Assembly (NCBI RefSeq): GCF_014650495.1
Contig: NZ_BMVB01000006.1
Coordinates: forward strand, 62,001-126,000
DNA from: Streptomyces cinnamoneus
Lineage (GTDB): Bacteria; Actinomycetota; Actinomycetes; Streptomycetales; Streptomycetaceae
Length of the DNA: 64,000 nucleotides
Direction: 5' to 3'
Below the pieces are notes generated by a model. That model worked only from the letters and a program-made list of their open reading frames with translations. It did not search any database and was not told the DNA's origin. Position numbers and translations under genes: made by a program. Numbering within the stretch: the stretch's first letter is position 1; each line of letters opens with the position of its first letter. Shown here piece after piece: positions 32,865 through 40,499 of this stretch.

Positions 32865-33719
32865 GTGACCCGATCTACGGATGCTTACTACCGGCAGCAC
32901 GTCATGCCGTACTACCGGGCGTTCGGATCACGCTTCGGGTACACGGCGCTGCTCGGCCGGACACGCCACTTCGGCTGGTACGAACCCGGTGATTCCCCCT
33001 GGCGGTTCACGGCCGCCATGCGGCGCATGGAGGTCGTTGCGGCCACCAAACTGGCCCTGCCGTCCGCGTCCTCGGTGCTCGACGCCGGTTGCGGGGTCGG
33101 TGACACGGCACGCACGGTCGCACGGGTGAGCGGGGCGTACGTCACCGGGATCGACGGGATCGAGCCGGACGTCGCCCTCGCGCGGCAGCGGTCGGCCCGG
33201 GCAGGCGAGCCGGGCAGGCGGACGCGTTTCCTCCGGGCCAACTACCACGCGCTCCCGTTCGCCGCCGCCAGCTTCGACGGCGTCTACACCATGGAGTCGT
33301 TCGTCCACTCGCCCGACCCCCCGCAAGGACTGGCCGAGTTCTTCCGTGTCCTGCGTCCCGGCGGGAAGCTGGTGATGTTCGAGTATTCGAGCACTCCGCA
33401 GGCCGAGCTCGCGCCGCGGGCGCGGGGCGCACTGCTCCGCGTCTGTGAGCTCTCGGGCATGCCGGGGATGCTCACGATGACCCACGGGGAGCTGGAACGG
33501 CTCCTTCGGCAAACCGGATTCGTCGTCGAACCGACGTATGACGCCACGGAGAAGACCCTGCCCATGCTGCGGTCCTTCTCGGCACTGGGCAGGCTCCCCT
33601 ACACGCTCGCGTGCGGCGTGGGCCGTGGCGACAGCCTGGTCAACGCGATGTCGGCGGTGGAGATGTACCGGCACCAGGACACCTGGCGGTACACCATCTG
33701 TCGCGCCACGAAGCCGTGA
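32865..33719 (+). CDS. SAM-dependent methyltransferase (sterol-methyltransferase-like class I)
   Basis: A 284-residue enzyme. Motif I is VLDAGCGVGDTAR, followed by VTGIDGIEPDVALAR (acidic loop), FDGVYTMESFVHSP and the post-motif RVLRPGGKLVMFEY. The upstream RTRHFGWYEPGD resembles the aromatic region before motif I in Erg6-like C-methyltransferases. GTG 32865 has GGAGG nine bases ahead; the frame is open earlier to 32760 but without a ribosome site. Substrate unknown. It is convergent to the ferritin-like gene operon, with only 24 bp between stops. Confidence 0.84.
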   Translation: MTRSTDAYYRQHVMPYYRAFGSRFGYTALLGRTRHFGWYEPGDSPWRFTAAMRRMEVVAATKLALPSASSVLDAGCGVGDTARTVARVSGAYVTGIDGIEPDVALARQRSARAGEPGRRTRFLRANYHALPFAAASFDGVYTMESFVHSPDPPQGLAEFFRVLRPGGKLVMFEYSSTPQAELAPRARGALLRVCELSGMPGMLTMTHGELERLLRQTGFVVEPTYDATEKTLPMLRSFSALGRLPYTLACGVGRGDSLVNAMSAVEMYRHQDTWRYTICRATKP

Positions 33720-33743
33720 GCCCCACCGCCGCCCCGCCGGCCG

Positions 33744-34859
33744 CTACGGCGTCGGCATTGCCACCCTCGCCCGGTCGAAGTGCCGCGTCGTGACCTCGTA
33801 CGTCGGGCTGGCGTACAGGCCCTGGGCCCGCCTGGCGGGGTCCGGGTGCGGGTTGCGGTAGAGCTGCTCCGCCAGGTCGCGCAGCTCCAGCATGGCGGGG
33901 ATCGCGCCCTGCAACGCCGCCGGTTCACCGGTGAAAGCCCTCTCCAGCAGGCACAACAGCAGCGCGTACGCCTCGTTGAACCGGTCGGCGGCGAGGCGCA
34001 CGCCACTGCCGGGCGGATAGTGCGCGGCCTTCGCGGCCGGGTCGATGGGGTAGGCGTCGCCCCAGCGGACGTCGACGGCCGGGCCGGTCGGCCCGGTCGC
34101 CGGGGTGTCGAGCGGGCCGTAGCTGCGCTGCCGCCGGATCTCGTCGAAGCGGAAGTAGTGCGCGGGCTCGCGGGCCTCGCCGAACAGCGTGTCGTCGGAG
34201 TCGAAGACCGTGCCGCTGACGCCCTCCCCCTCCTCGGTGATCACGCGCAGCGCCAGGAGCGCGGAGTCGAGGTCCGTGACGGTGAGGACCTCGCCGCCCG
34301 AGTTGTAGAAGTCCCGCGGCCCCACCTGCAGGGCGGGGTCGCCGCAGAACAGCTCGCGCTCACCCAGTTCGTCCGCGAGGCGCACCAGGCCCTCGCGGAT
34401 GGTGTTGTAGAACTGCCCGATCGACGTCCAGCCGTCGTCGTCGGCCACGGAGGGGTGGCCGGGCGGCTCGGCCACGTAGTCGGGGCGCTCGATGTACAGG
34501 AACGTCTCCAGCGCCTCCACGCTGAAGTGGCGCAGGGCGATGGGGACCTTCTCCTTGCTGAAGGGCAGCAGGGCCGGGTAGCCGGTGACGAACCGGGGGT
34601 CCGCCACGCAGGGCGTGCCGCCGACGGCGTTGAGGAGGTTGGCCACGAGCGTCATGTGCAGCATCTCTTCCAGCACCACGCCCCGGATGGCGTAGAAGGC
34701 GTGCCGGTTGGTGCCGGGCCGCAGCGTGTACATGGCCGTCAGGTAGGGCGGGATGGTGAGGTGTTCGAGGGCGAGGGCGGCCTGCAGGAAGAGGTGCAGG
34801 TCGGCGCGGTCGCGCGGCACCCGGAACGGCGGCTCCCGGCGCACGGTGGGCTCGGTCAT
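33744..34859 (-). CDS. Ferritin-like protein (VioB/iminophenylpyruvate-dimer-synthase-like)
   Basis: A 371-residue protein with the ferritin-like domain found in VioB and RebD. The di-iron type motifs are ALALEHLTIPPYLTAMY (Glu-His) near residue 30 and GVVLEEMLHMTLVANLLNAVGG (ExxH) near residue 65; the rest of the protein (EALETFLYIERPDYV, DFYNSGGEVLTVTDLDSAL) matches the same family beyond the four-helix core. VioB-like enzymes couple amino-acid-derived imines, but many stand-alone members have unknown roles. Its ATG overlaps the stop of the GMC oxidoreductase by 4 bp, so it is the third gene of a coupled operon and probably acts with that flavoenzyme. Confidence 0.8.
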   Translation of the reverse strand: MTEPTVRREPPFRVPRDRADLHLFLQAALALEHLTIPPYLTAMYTLRPGTNRHAFYAIRGVVLEEMLHMTLVANLLNAVGGTPCVADPRFVTGYPALLPFSKEKVPIALRHFSVEALETFLYIERPDYVAEPPGHPSVADDDGWTSIGQFYNTIREGLVRLADELGERELFCGDPALQVGPRDFYNSGGEVLTVTDLDSALLALRVITEEGEGVSGTVFDSDDTLFGEAREPAHYFRFDEIRRQRSYGPLDTPATGPTGPAVDVRWGDAYPIDPAAKAAHYPPGSGVRLAADRFNEAYALLLCLLERAFTGEPAALQGAIPAMLELRDLAEQLYRNPHPDPARRAQGLYASPTYEVTTRHFDRARVAMPTP

Positions 34860-36787
34860 GACTGTCCTTCCTGCTGCGGGATCGCAACGGCCACCTGGAG
34901 AGCGGGGGCGGACCGGAGGGTGCGGGGCCGGTGCAGCTCCGTCAGGTCGCGGTGGATCTGCTCACAGCTGCGCAGGGTCATGGCGGCCATCGTGAGCGAG
35001 GGGTTGGCGGTGCCCATCGAGGGCATGCTGCCGCAGCCCACGGCGTAGAGGGTGGGGTGGTCCCAGGTGCGCTGCCACTGGTCGACCACGGAGGTGGCGG
35101 GGTCGTCGCCCATGACGTGCGTCCCCGCGCCGTGGCCCGCGCCCTGGAAGACGAAGTCGCGGCCCTCGAAGCGGAACCAGCCGGCCGAGAAGGGGCCGGG
35201 GGCGTAGCTGGTGTGGTCCTCGGCGCCGATCAGCCCGAAGATCTGGTCGGAGACGTCCTTGGCGGCGGCGATGCCCCGCTTGACCCGGTCCGAGAGGTCG
35301 TAGGTGATGACGGGCCGGAGGTTGCCGAGCCGGTCGCGGTGGGCGGGGTCGAGGGTGACGCGGTTGCGGCTCTCGGCGTCCTGCTCCATGGCGAACTGCA
35401 GGGTGAACTGGCGGCCGACGTGCCGGCCCAGTTCCTCGCGCAGCCGCGGCCCGAACAGGCCCTTGCCGCGCGGCTGCGCCGAGCCGCCCCCCATGCCCAG
35501 CAGCCGGGCGACGTCGCTGCCGGGGGATCCGGCCGACCAGGTCCAGCCCCAGTTGGCGATCTCGATGCGGAAGGGGGCGCGGTCCCGGCGGGCGGGCCCG
35601 GTGCGGAAGTTCTCCATGCCGGAGGTGGAGCCGGGGCCGCGGAAGGGGCCCACCGGGTGGTCGAGCAGGCCCCAGGTGAGCAGCGTGGGGTGGTCCATGA
35701 GGTTGCGGCCCACCTGGTCGCTGCTGTTGGCGAGGCCCGAGGCGAGCAGCAGCCGGGCGTTCTCGATGGAGTGGGCGGCGAGGACGACGATGTCCGCCTC
35801 GGCGGTGCGGGTGGTGTGCACGGGGGCGGCCGGGTCGTCGTACTGCTGGTACTCGACGCCGTAGACGTGGCCGTTGCCGTTGGCCAGGACCCGGCTGACC
35901 ACGGCGTGCGTGACGAGCGTGACGCGGTGGCTCCAGGTGGTCTGGGTCTTGAGGGGGTTGTACTTCGCCTGGACGGGACAGATGGGCACGCAGGAGGAGT
36001 TGCCGACGCAGCGTTCGCCGTAGTTGGGCAGGCCGGCCGCACCGTCGGGGCGGTGGCCCCGGCCCGCGTCGTACTGCTCGTTGGGGGTGCTGTTGCGGGC
36101 GGCCGGGGTGGTGACCACGCGCAGGACGGTCTCCTCCGCGCCGGGCGCCTCCCGGACCGGCTTCCCGTCGAGACGGGCGGCCAGCACCCGGTCGAGGTAG
36201 GTGGGGGGAACGGGGTGCATCGGGTAGACGTAGCCGGTCGGGTAGGGCGTGCCGGCGGCCTCGGCCTGCTCGGCGGCGTCGCCGGCCGCGCCCATCATGC
36301 GCTCGGCGGTGCGGTAGTGGCTCTCCAGGTCGGCGTAGCCGATGGGCCAGTCGCGGCCGTAGCCGTAGGCGCTGCGGACCGTGAAGTCCTCGGGCTGCAT
36401 GCGCGGTACGAGGCCCATCCAGTGCAGGGCGCTGCCGCCGGTGGCGCGCAGGTAGTCGCTGCTGTAGGGCAGGGCGCCGTTCTGGACGAAGTAGCCGTTC
36501 GACCGGAAGCCGCCCTCGGGCAGGCCCTGGACGTCGATGACGTCCGGGGAGGGGGCGGCGGCGTTGGGCCGGTAGGGCGCGTTGGGCACCTTGGCGAGGG
36601 CCGCGTAGTAGGTGTTCATCGCGTCGAGGGTGCCCGGCCAGGTGTCCAGGGTGCGGGTGCCGGCTTCCAGGACGAGGACGCGCCAGCCCTGGTCGCCCAG
36701 TTGCTTGGCGACCAGGGAGCCGGCGAGTCCGGCGCCGGCGACGATCACGTCGTAGCGGTCCGTCGCGGGTCGCGGTGCGGTGCTCAT
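34856..36787 (-). CDS. GMC oxidoreductase with CX5CX3C iron-sulfur motif (sugar dehydrogenase large subunit-like)
   Basis: A 643-residue flavoprotein. FAD-binding: YDVIVAGAGLAGSLVAKQL (about residues 12-30) and VLEAG. The block CVGNSSCVPICPVQAKY has the CX5CX3C spacing that binds a 3Fe-4S cluster in FAD-dependent glucose and fructose dehydrogenases. The C-terminal GMC signature includes HVMGDDP, and VGCGSMPSMGTANPSLTMAAM with the active-site region (GTANPSLT). Such enzymes oxidise sugars or sugar acids and pass electrons outward. No Tat or Sec signal is seen, nor is one on the small subunit, so this version is probably cytoplasmic. It overlaps both neighbours by ATGA. Confidence 0.86.
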   Translation of the reverse strand: MSTAPRPATDRYDVIVAGAGLAGSLVAKQLGDQGWRVLVLEAGTRTLDTWPGTLDAMNTYYAALAKVPNAPYRPNAAAPSPDVIDVQGLPEGGFRSNGYFVQNGALPYSSDYLRATGGSALHWMGLVPRMQPEDFTVRSAYGYGRDWPIGYADLESHYRTAERMMGAAGDAAEQAEAAGTPYPTGYVYPMHPVPPTYLDRVLAARLDGKPVREAPGAEETVLRVVTTPAARNSTPNEQYDAGRGHRPDGAAGLPNYGERCVGNSSCVPICPVQAKYNPLKTQTTWSHRVTLVTHAVVSRVLANGNGHVYGVEYQQYDDPAAPVHTTRTAEADIVVLAAHSIENARLLLASGLANSSDQVGRNLMDHPTLLTWGLLDHPVGPFRGPGSTSGMENFRTGPARRDRAPFRIEIANWGWTWSAGSPGSDVARLLGMGGGSAQPRGKGLFGPRLREELGRHVGRQFTLQFAMEQDAESRNRVTLDPAHRDRLGNLRPVITYDLSDRVKRGIAAAKDVSDQIFGLIGAEDHTSYAPGPFSAGWFRFEGRDFVFQGAGHGAGTHVMGDDPATSVVDQWQRTWDHPTLYAVGCGSMPSMGTANPSLTMAAMTLRSCEQIHRDLTELHRPRTLRSAPALQVAVAIPQQEGQS

Positions 36788-37290
36788 GCGGCGTCCTCCG
36801 TCTGCCGGAGGGCCCCGGGGGCCGGGGCGCCGGCCGGCGGTTCGGACCAGCTGCCGTGGCCGGGGGCCTTGGCGCCCGGCGGGTGGGCGTCGAACGTCCG
36901 CCAGGCCAGGCCCTCGGTGTAGGACTCGGGCGAGACGACGAACGCGACGTTGGCCCGTTCCCGGCCGAGGGCCGCGTGGACGGAGCGGGACAGCTGCGGC
37001 CAGACGCCGAGGTACCACAGGTGGGTGATGGCGCGGGCGATGTCGCGCGAGGTCTCGTCGACGAGGCCGTCGGGGTCGCCCCCGGCGGCGTTCAGGTCGT
37101 CGATGAAGCGGCTCACGGCTTGTGTGCCCACTTGTTCGACGGTGGTGTCGTGGTAGAGCCGGACCATGCCGGTGCCGCGCAGCTCGAACTCGTCGAAACC
37201 GGTGAGGCGTACGGAGATGTCGACGAACCCCGGGTACTCCGGCGGTACTTCGGTGTGCTCGGGCGGCGGTGCTGACTGCGCGGGATCCAT
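36784..37290 (-). CDS. Small subunit of an FAD-dependent dehydrogenase (sorbitol/gluconate DH small-subunit-like)
   Basis: A 168-residue protein resembling the small gamma subunits that partner GMC dehydrogenases: FVDISVRLTGFDEFELRGTGM, LYHDTTVEQVG, ITHLWYLGVWP, and the late SYTEGLAWRTFDAHPPG, which is a typical closing block. In classic enzymes this subunit carries the Tat signal for the complex; here the N-terminus is only a Pro/Glu-rich stretch. ATG at 37290 has GGGGGAG six bases ahead, preferred over 37308. It is the first gene of a three-gene operon joined by ATGA overlaps. Confidence 0.76.
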   Translation of the reverse strand: MDPAQSAPPPEHTEVPPEYPGFVDISVRLTGFDEFELRGTGMVRLYHDTTVEQVGTQAVSRFIDDLNAAGGDPDGLVDETSRDIARAITHLWYLGVWPQLSRSVHAALGRERANVAFVVSPESYTEGLAWRTFDAHPPGAKAPGHGSWSEPPAGAPAPGALRQTEDAA

Positions 37291-37387
37291 CGGGGCTCCC
37301 CCATTCATGAGACTGCCGCATTTCTACCGGAGAGTCCGCAATGGGAGAAGCGCTTTATGAACACCCGTCACCTGCAAGGATAGTTCA

Positions 37388-37409
37388 GTGGGGAACCGAT
37401 GTTCCCCAC
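37388..37409. terminator. Perfect inverted repeat downstream of the dehydratase gene
   Basis: GTGGGGAAC-CGAT-GTTCCCCAC, 9-bp stem and 4-base loop, 11 bases past the dehydratase stop and about 98 bases before the dehydrogenase operon start. It could end the first transcript or be an operator for the second. Confidence 0.55.
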
Positions 37410-37419
37410 AGGTGTTCGC

Positions 37420-38361
37420 CTAGCGTTGCACGAGGTCACTGGGGTCGGTGTTGGCGCCGCAGACGACCACGGCGACGGTCTCGCCCGCGGCGGGGACGTA
37501 GGCGCCGCGCCCCTCGGGGACGAGGGCGGCGAGCGCGGTGGCGCCGGCGTGCTCGACGGCCAGCCGGCGGTCGTCCCAGAGCAGGTGGCGGGCGCGGACG
37601 ATCGCGTCGTCGGGGACGAGTACGGACCTCACGCCGTCGTCCTGCGCGGCGGCCAGGGCCGTCCGCGACACCTGCCGGGCCCCGAGCGCGTCGGCCGCGA
37701 CGGAGTCGACGTCCACGTCGACCACGCGCCCGGCCTGCAACGCGGCGTTGAGGGCACGGCAGTTCGCGGGCTCGACCGCGACGGTCCGCACGCCGTGGTG
37801 GCGGGCGGCCGTGGCCACCCCGGCGAAGAGCCCGCCGCCGCCGACCGCGACGACGACCGTGTCCAGGCCGGGGACGCGCTCGCGGATCTCGTCGAGGAGG
37901 GTGCCGGCCCCGGCCGCGATCAGCGGGTGGTCGTAGGCGTGGCTGGCCAGCGCGCCGGTGGAGGCGGCGAACTCCTCGCAGGCGGCCAGGGCCTGGGCGT
38001 ACTCGGTGCCGACCAGGCGCACGTCGGCGCCGTAGCCGCGGAGCTTGGCGACCTTGACGTGGGGGGCGTTCTCGGGGAGGAAGACGGTGGCGCGGACGCC
38101 CTCCTGACGTGCGGCCCAGGCACAGGCGAGCCCGGCGTTGCCGCCGGAGGCGATGGTCACCCCGGCGTCCGGCAGGGTGCCGGCCTCGCGGTGGGCGGCG
38201 AGGAAGTTGTGGGCGCCGCGGGCCTTGAAGGAGCCGGTGTGCTGCATCTGTTCCAGCGCGAGCCATACGCCGTTGCCGGCGGGGGTGACGGTGACGGGTC
38301 GGATGTGCCCGGCGACGCGGTCGGCGGCACGCTTGACGTCGTCGTAGGTGAGAGGGGGCAC
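37420..38361 (-). CDS. PLP-dependent threonine/serine dehydratase-like enzyme
   Basis: A 313-residue fold-type II PLP enzyme. The PLP lysine is Lys46 in TGSFKARGAHNFL, the phosphate-binding glycine loop is VVAVGGGGLFAGV, and ASGGNAGLACAWAARQEGV is the conserved SxGNxxxA substrate loop. It has no ACT regulatory domain, so it is catabolic in type (TdcB-like) or acts on another hydroxy-amino acid. The GGNAG loop has Gly where threonine dehydratases usually have Ser-Ser-Gly-Asn, within normal variation. It stands alone between a repeat array and the dehydrogenase operon. Confidence 0.86.
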   Translation of the reverse strand: MPPLTYDDVKRAADRVAGHIRPVTVTPAGNGVWLALEQMQHTGSFKARGAHNFLAAHREAGTLPDAGVTIASGGNAGLACAWAARQEGVRATVFLPENAPHVKVAKLRGYGADVRLVGTEYAQALAACEEFAASTGALASHAYDHPLIAAGAGTLLDEIRERVPGLDTVVVAVGGGGLFAGVATAARHHGVRTVAVEPANCRALNAALQAGRVVDVDVDSVAADALGARQVSRTALAAAQDDGVRSVLVPDDAIVRARHLLWDDRRLAVEHAGATALAALVPEGRGAYVPAAGETVAVVVCGANTDPSDLVQR

Positions 38362-38479
38362 GGCAGAACTCCTTCTGGAGGGGCGGCTGACGGAGGGGCG
38401 GCCGGGTGCAAGATCGTTTACGGGTGACCCCTACCCCAGCCGGAGCACGTTCAGCCCACGGGAGCGTTTTCCACCAGCG

Positions 38480-38805
38480 GGGGCGGGCCGGCCCGCCGGG
38501 GCAGGGTCGGCCCGCGGCACGGGCCCTGCCCACCGGCGTAGGTCCAGCCTGCCAGGGCAGGATCAGCCGCCGGTACGGGTCCAGCCCGCCGGGGCAGGAT
38601 CAGCCTGCGGCACGGGCCCTGCCCACCGGCGTAGGTCCAGCCTGCCAGGGCAGGTTCAGCCGCCGGCACGGGTCCAGCCCGCCGGGGCAGGGACAGTCCG
38701 CCGGGGCAGGATCAGCCGCCGGCACGGGTCCAGCCCGCCAGGGCAGGATCAGCCGCCGGTACGGGTCCAGCCCGCCGGGGGCAAGTTCAGCCCGCCGGGG
38801 CGGGT
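38480..38805. repeat. Composite tandem array, 93-bp unit built of 37 + 56 bp
   Basis: The ggtccagcc(c/t)gcc start recurs at 38541, 38578, 38634, 38671, 38727 and 38764, so the spacing alternates 37, 56, 37, 56, 37 and the full unit is 93 bp. Earlier decayed copies begin near 38490. The array fills most of the 444-bp gap between the TetR stop (38806) and the dehydratase start (38361); 93 is a multiple of three, so frames stay open, but no start or ribosome site supports a gene. Copies differ by a few bases. The dehydratase promoter must lie in or just after it. Confidence 0.8.
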
Positions 38806-39396
38806 TCAGCCCGCCGTGCGGCCCGGGGTCGTCACGGCGTCCAGCAGCACCCGTGCCGCCTCGCGCGCATGCCGTGCGGGTTCGGCGCTGCCGGAGAGGG
38901 CGGCCGTCGTGATCGCCCCCTCCGCGAGCAGGACCAGCGGGTCGGTCAGGGTCGCGGGGGCGCCCGCGGCGTCGACGAGGTCCGCCACGTACCGCCGGAA
39001 GGCGTCCTTGTGCGCGCGGGCCAGCCCGGCCACCACCGGCGACGTCCCGCCCAGCTCCCCGAAGGAGTTGACGAACGCGCACCCCCGGAAGTCCGGTTCC
39101 GCGAACCACTGCCCGAGCCGGTCGTAGACCGCCAGCACCCGGCCGGGGCCGGCCGGCACGGCCTCCACGTGGCGCGCCAGCGCCCCGCGCCAGTGTTCGT
39201 CCCGGCGCCGCAGGTACGCCTCCACGAGCGCGTCCTTGGACGGGAAGAGCTGGTAGAGGCGCTTGAGGGACACCCCGGAGGCGCCACGGATCGCATCCAT
39301 GCCCACCGCCTGCAGACCGCGGGCGTAGAACAGCTCCCCGGCCGCGTCGAGGACCCGGTCCTCGACGCTCTCCCCTGCTGCCGGTGACGGCGTCAT
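38806..39396 (-). CDS. TetR/AcrR-family repressor
   Basis: A 196-residue regulator. DNA-binding N-terminus: [22 protein letters not shown] with the recognition helix [20 protein letters not shown]. The C-terminal part ([26 protein letters not shown]) resembles the YxaF/LmrA-like C-terminal domain. It is divergent from the DUF1348-like gene, with two palindromes (GAGAACNATCGTTCTC) in the 99-bp gap; it almost certainly represses both genes by binding them. Confidence 0.9.
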   Translation of the reverse strand: MTPSPAAGESVEDRVLDAAGELFYARGLQAVGMDAIRGASGVSLKRLYQLFPSKDALVEAYLRRRDEHWRGALARHVEAVPAGPGRVLAVYDRLGQWFAEPDFRGCAFVNSFGELGGTSPVVAGLARAHKDAFRRYVADLVDAAGAPATLTDPLVLLAEGAITTAALSGSAEPARHAREAARVLLDAVTTPGRTAG

Positions 39397-39413
39397 GCCA
39401 CTCCTCCTTGCGC

Positions 39414-39429
39414 GAGAACCATCGTTCTC
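39414..39429. promoter_or_regulatory. TetR operator, copy 1
   Basis: GAGAACCATCGTTCTC, palindrome with one mismatch, 18 bases before the TetR start codon. Its centre is 36 bp from that of copy 2. Confidence 0.75.
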
Positions 39430-39448
39430 CTACGCTACCGCACAGCAC

Positions 39449-39466
39449 GGAGAACGATCGTTCTCC
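39449..39466. promoter_or_regulatory. TetR operator, copy 2
   Basis: GGAGAACGATCGTTCTCC, a perfect 18-bp palindrome, 30 bases before the divergent gene start. Confidence 0.78.
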
Positions 39467-39495
39467 GCGGATCCGCACCGGACCAGGGGAGAGTC

Positions 39496-39942
39496 ATGCC
39501 CGACAGCAAGCCGCCGTTCCCGCCGTTCACCGCCGACACCGCCCTGCAGAAGGTGCGGGCTGCTGAGGACGCCTGGAACAGCCGGGACCCCGAGCGCGTC
39601 GCCCTCGGCTACACCGAGGACTCCCAGTGGCGCAACCGCGACGTGTTCCTGACCGGCCGCGCCGAGATCGTGGCGTTCCTCCGCGAGAAGTGGGTGCGCG
39701 AGCTCGACTACCGGCTGCGCAAGGAGCTGTGGGCGTGGAGCGGGAACCGCATCGCCGTGCGCTTCGTGTACGAGTGGCACGACGCGGCCGGCCGGTGGTT
39801 CCGCAGCCACGGCAACGAGAACTGGGAGTTCGCCGCGAACGGGCTGATGAGCCGGCGCTACGCCAGCATCAACGACGTGCCCATCAGCGAGCGGGAGCGG
39901 TGTGTCCGTCCGTGGCGGGAGGAGTCATCCGCAGTGGCGTGA
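39496..39942 (+). CDS. DUF1348-like NTF2-fold protein
   Basis: A 148-residue SnoaL/NTF2-like protein of the DUF1348 group. Signature parts: [79 protein letters not shown] and the ending [14 protein letters not shown]. It is a small cone-shaped barrel of unknown activity, often induced with detoxification genes. GGAGAG lies nine bases before the ATG. It is controlled by the divergent TetR. Its last 59 bases overlap the 3' end of the convergent cupin gene. Confidence 0.87.
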   Translation: MPDSKPPFPPFTADTALQKVRAAEDAWNSRDPERVALGYTEDSQWRNRDVFLTGRAEIVAFLREKWVRELDYRLRKELWAWSGNRIAVRFVYEWHDAAGRWFRSHGNENWEFAANGLMSRRYASINDVPISERERCVRPWREESSAVA

Positions 39943-40450
39943 GCTGCTCGATGTCGTAGCGCTCGCGCAGCTTGGCCACGGCCTCCCCGTCCACCTGCGG
40001 ACCGGAGTTGAGGATGTCGAAGAGCTCCTCGAAGTAACGCTCGTGGTCCGGCGGCGGCGACGCCTGGAAGAACATCCGGGCGGGGTCCCCCGTCGGGTTG
40101 GCGAAGGCGTGCGGGCAGCCCGCCGGCACGACGATCACCGTGCCGGCCTTCGCCCGGACGCACCGCTGACCCGAGGGGGACTCCCACTCCCGCCAGCTGT
40201 CGCGGGTGCGGATGCGCGGCTCGAAGGCGAGCACGTCGAGTTCGCCCTCCAGCACGTAGAAGAGCTCCTCGCTGCGGGTGTGCAGGTGGGCGCCGACGTC
40301 GAAGCCGGGCGGTACGACCACTTCGAAGCTGGAGGCGGCCCGCGAGTGCTCCCCGGTCACCTTGAAGGTCACCTGCTGGGCCGGGGTGACGAGGGTCCGC
40401 CCCCCGCCGGGGGGCACGACCAGGCCGTCGGGTGCGCTGAGCAACGTCAT
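39884..40450 (-). CDS. Cupin-domain protein
   Basis: A 188-residue protein with one cupin barrel. Motif 1 is [23 protein letters not shown] (His, His, Glu as metal ligands) and motif 2 is [17 protein letters not shown] (His). This pattern fits a metal-binding cupin such as a small dioxygenase, isomerase or ligand sensor; substrate unknown. GAAAGG lies eight bases before ATG 40450. It starts 49 bp after the P450 gene ends, so the two are probably cotranscribed. Confidence 0.85.
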   Translation of the reverse strand: MTLLSAPDGLVVPPGGGRTLVTPAQQVTFKVTGEHSRAASSFEVVVPPGFDVGAHLHTRSEELFYVLEGELDVLAFEPRIRTRDSWREWESPSGQRCVRAKAGTVIVVPAGCPHAFANPTGDPARMFFQASPPPDHERYFEELFDILNSGPQVDGEAVAKLRERYDIEQLTPLRMTPPATDGHTAPAR

Positions 40451-40499
40451 GGGCGGGGCCTTTCGGGGTGGCCGGACGGCCGGGCGGCCGTGGCGGCGG

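Noticed and set aside
38406-38912. Gene encoding a repeated Pro/Gly/Arg-rich protein across the 93-bp array
   Set aside because: Open frames are a by-product of a repeat length divisible by three; no ribosome site and it runs into the TetR gene on the other strand.
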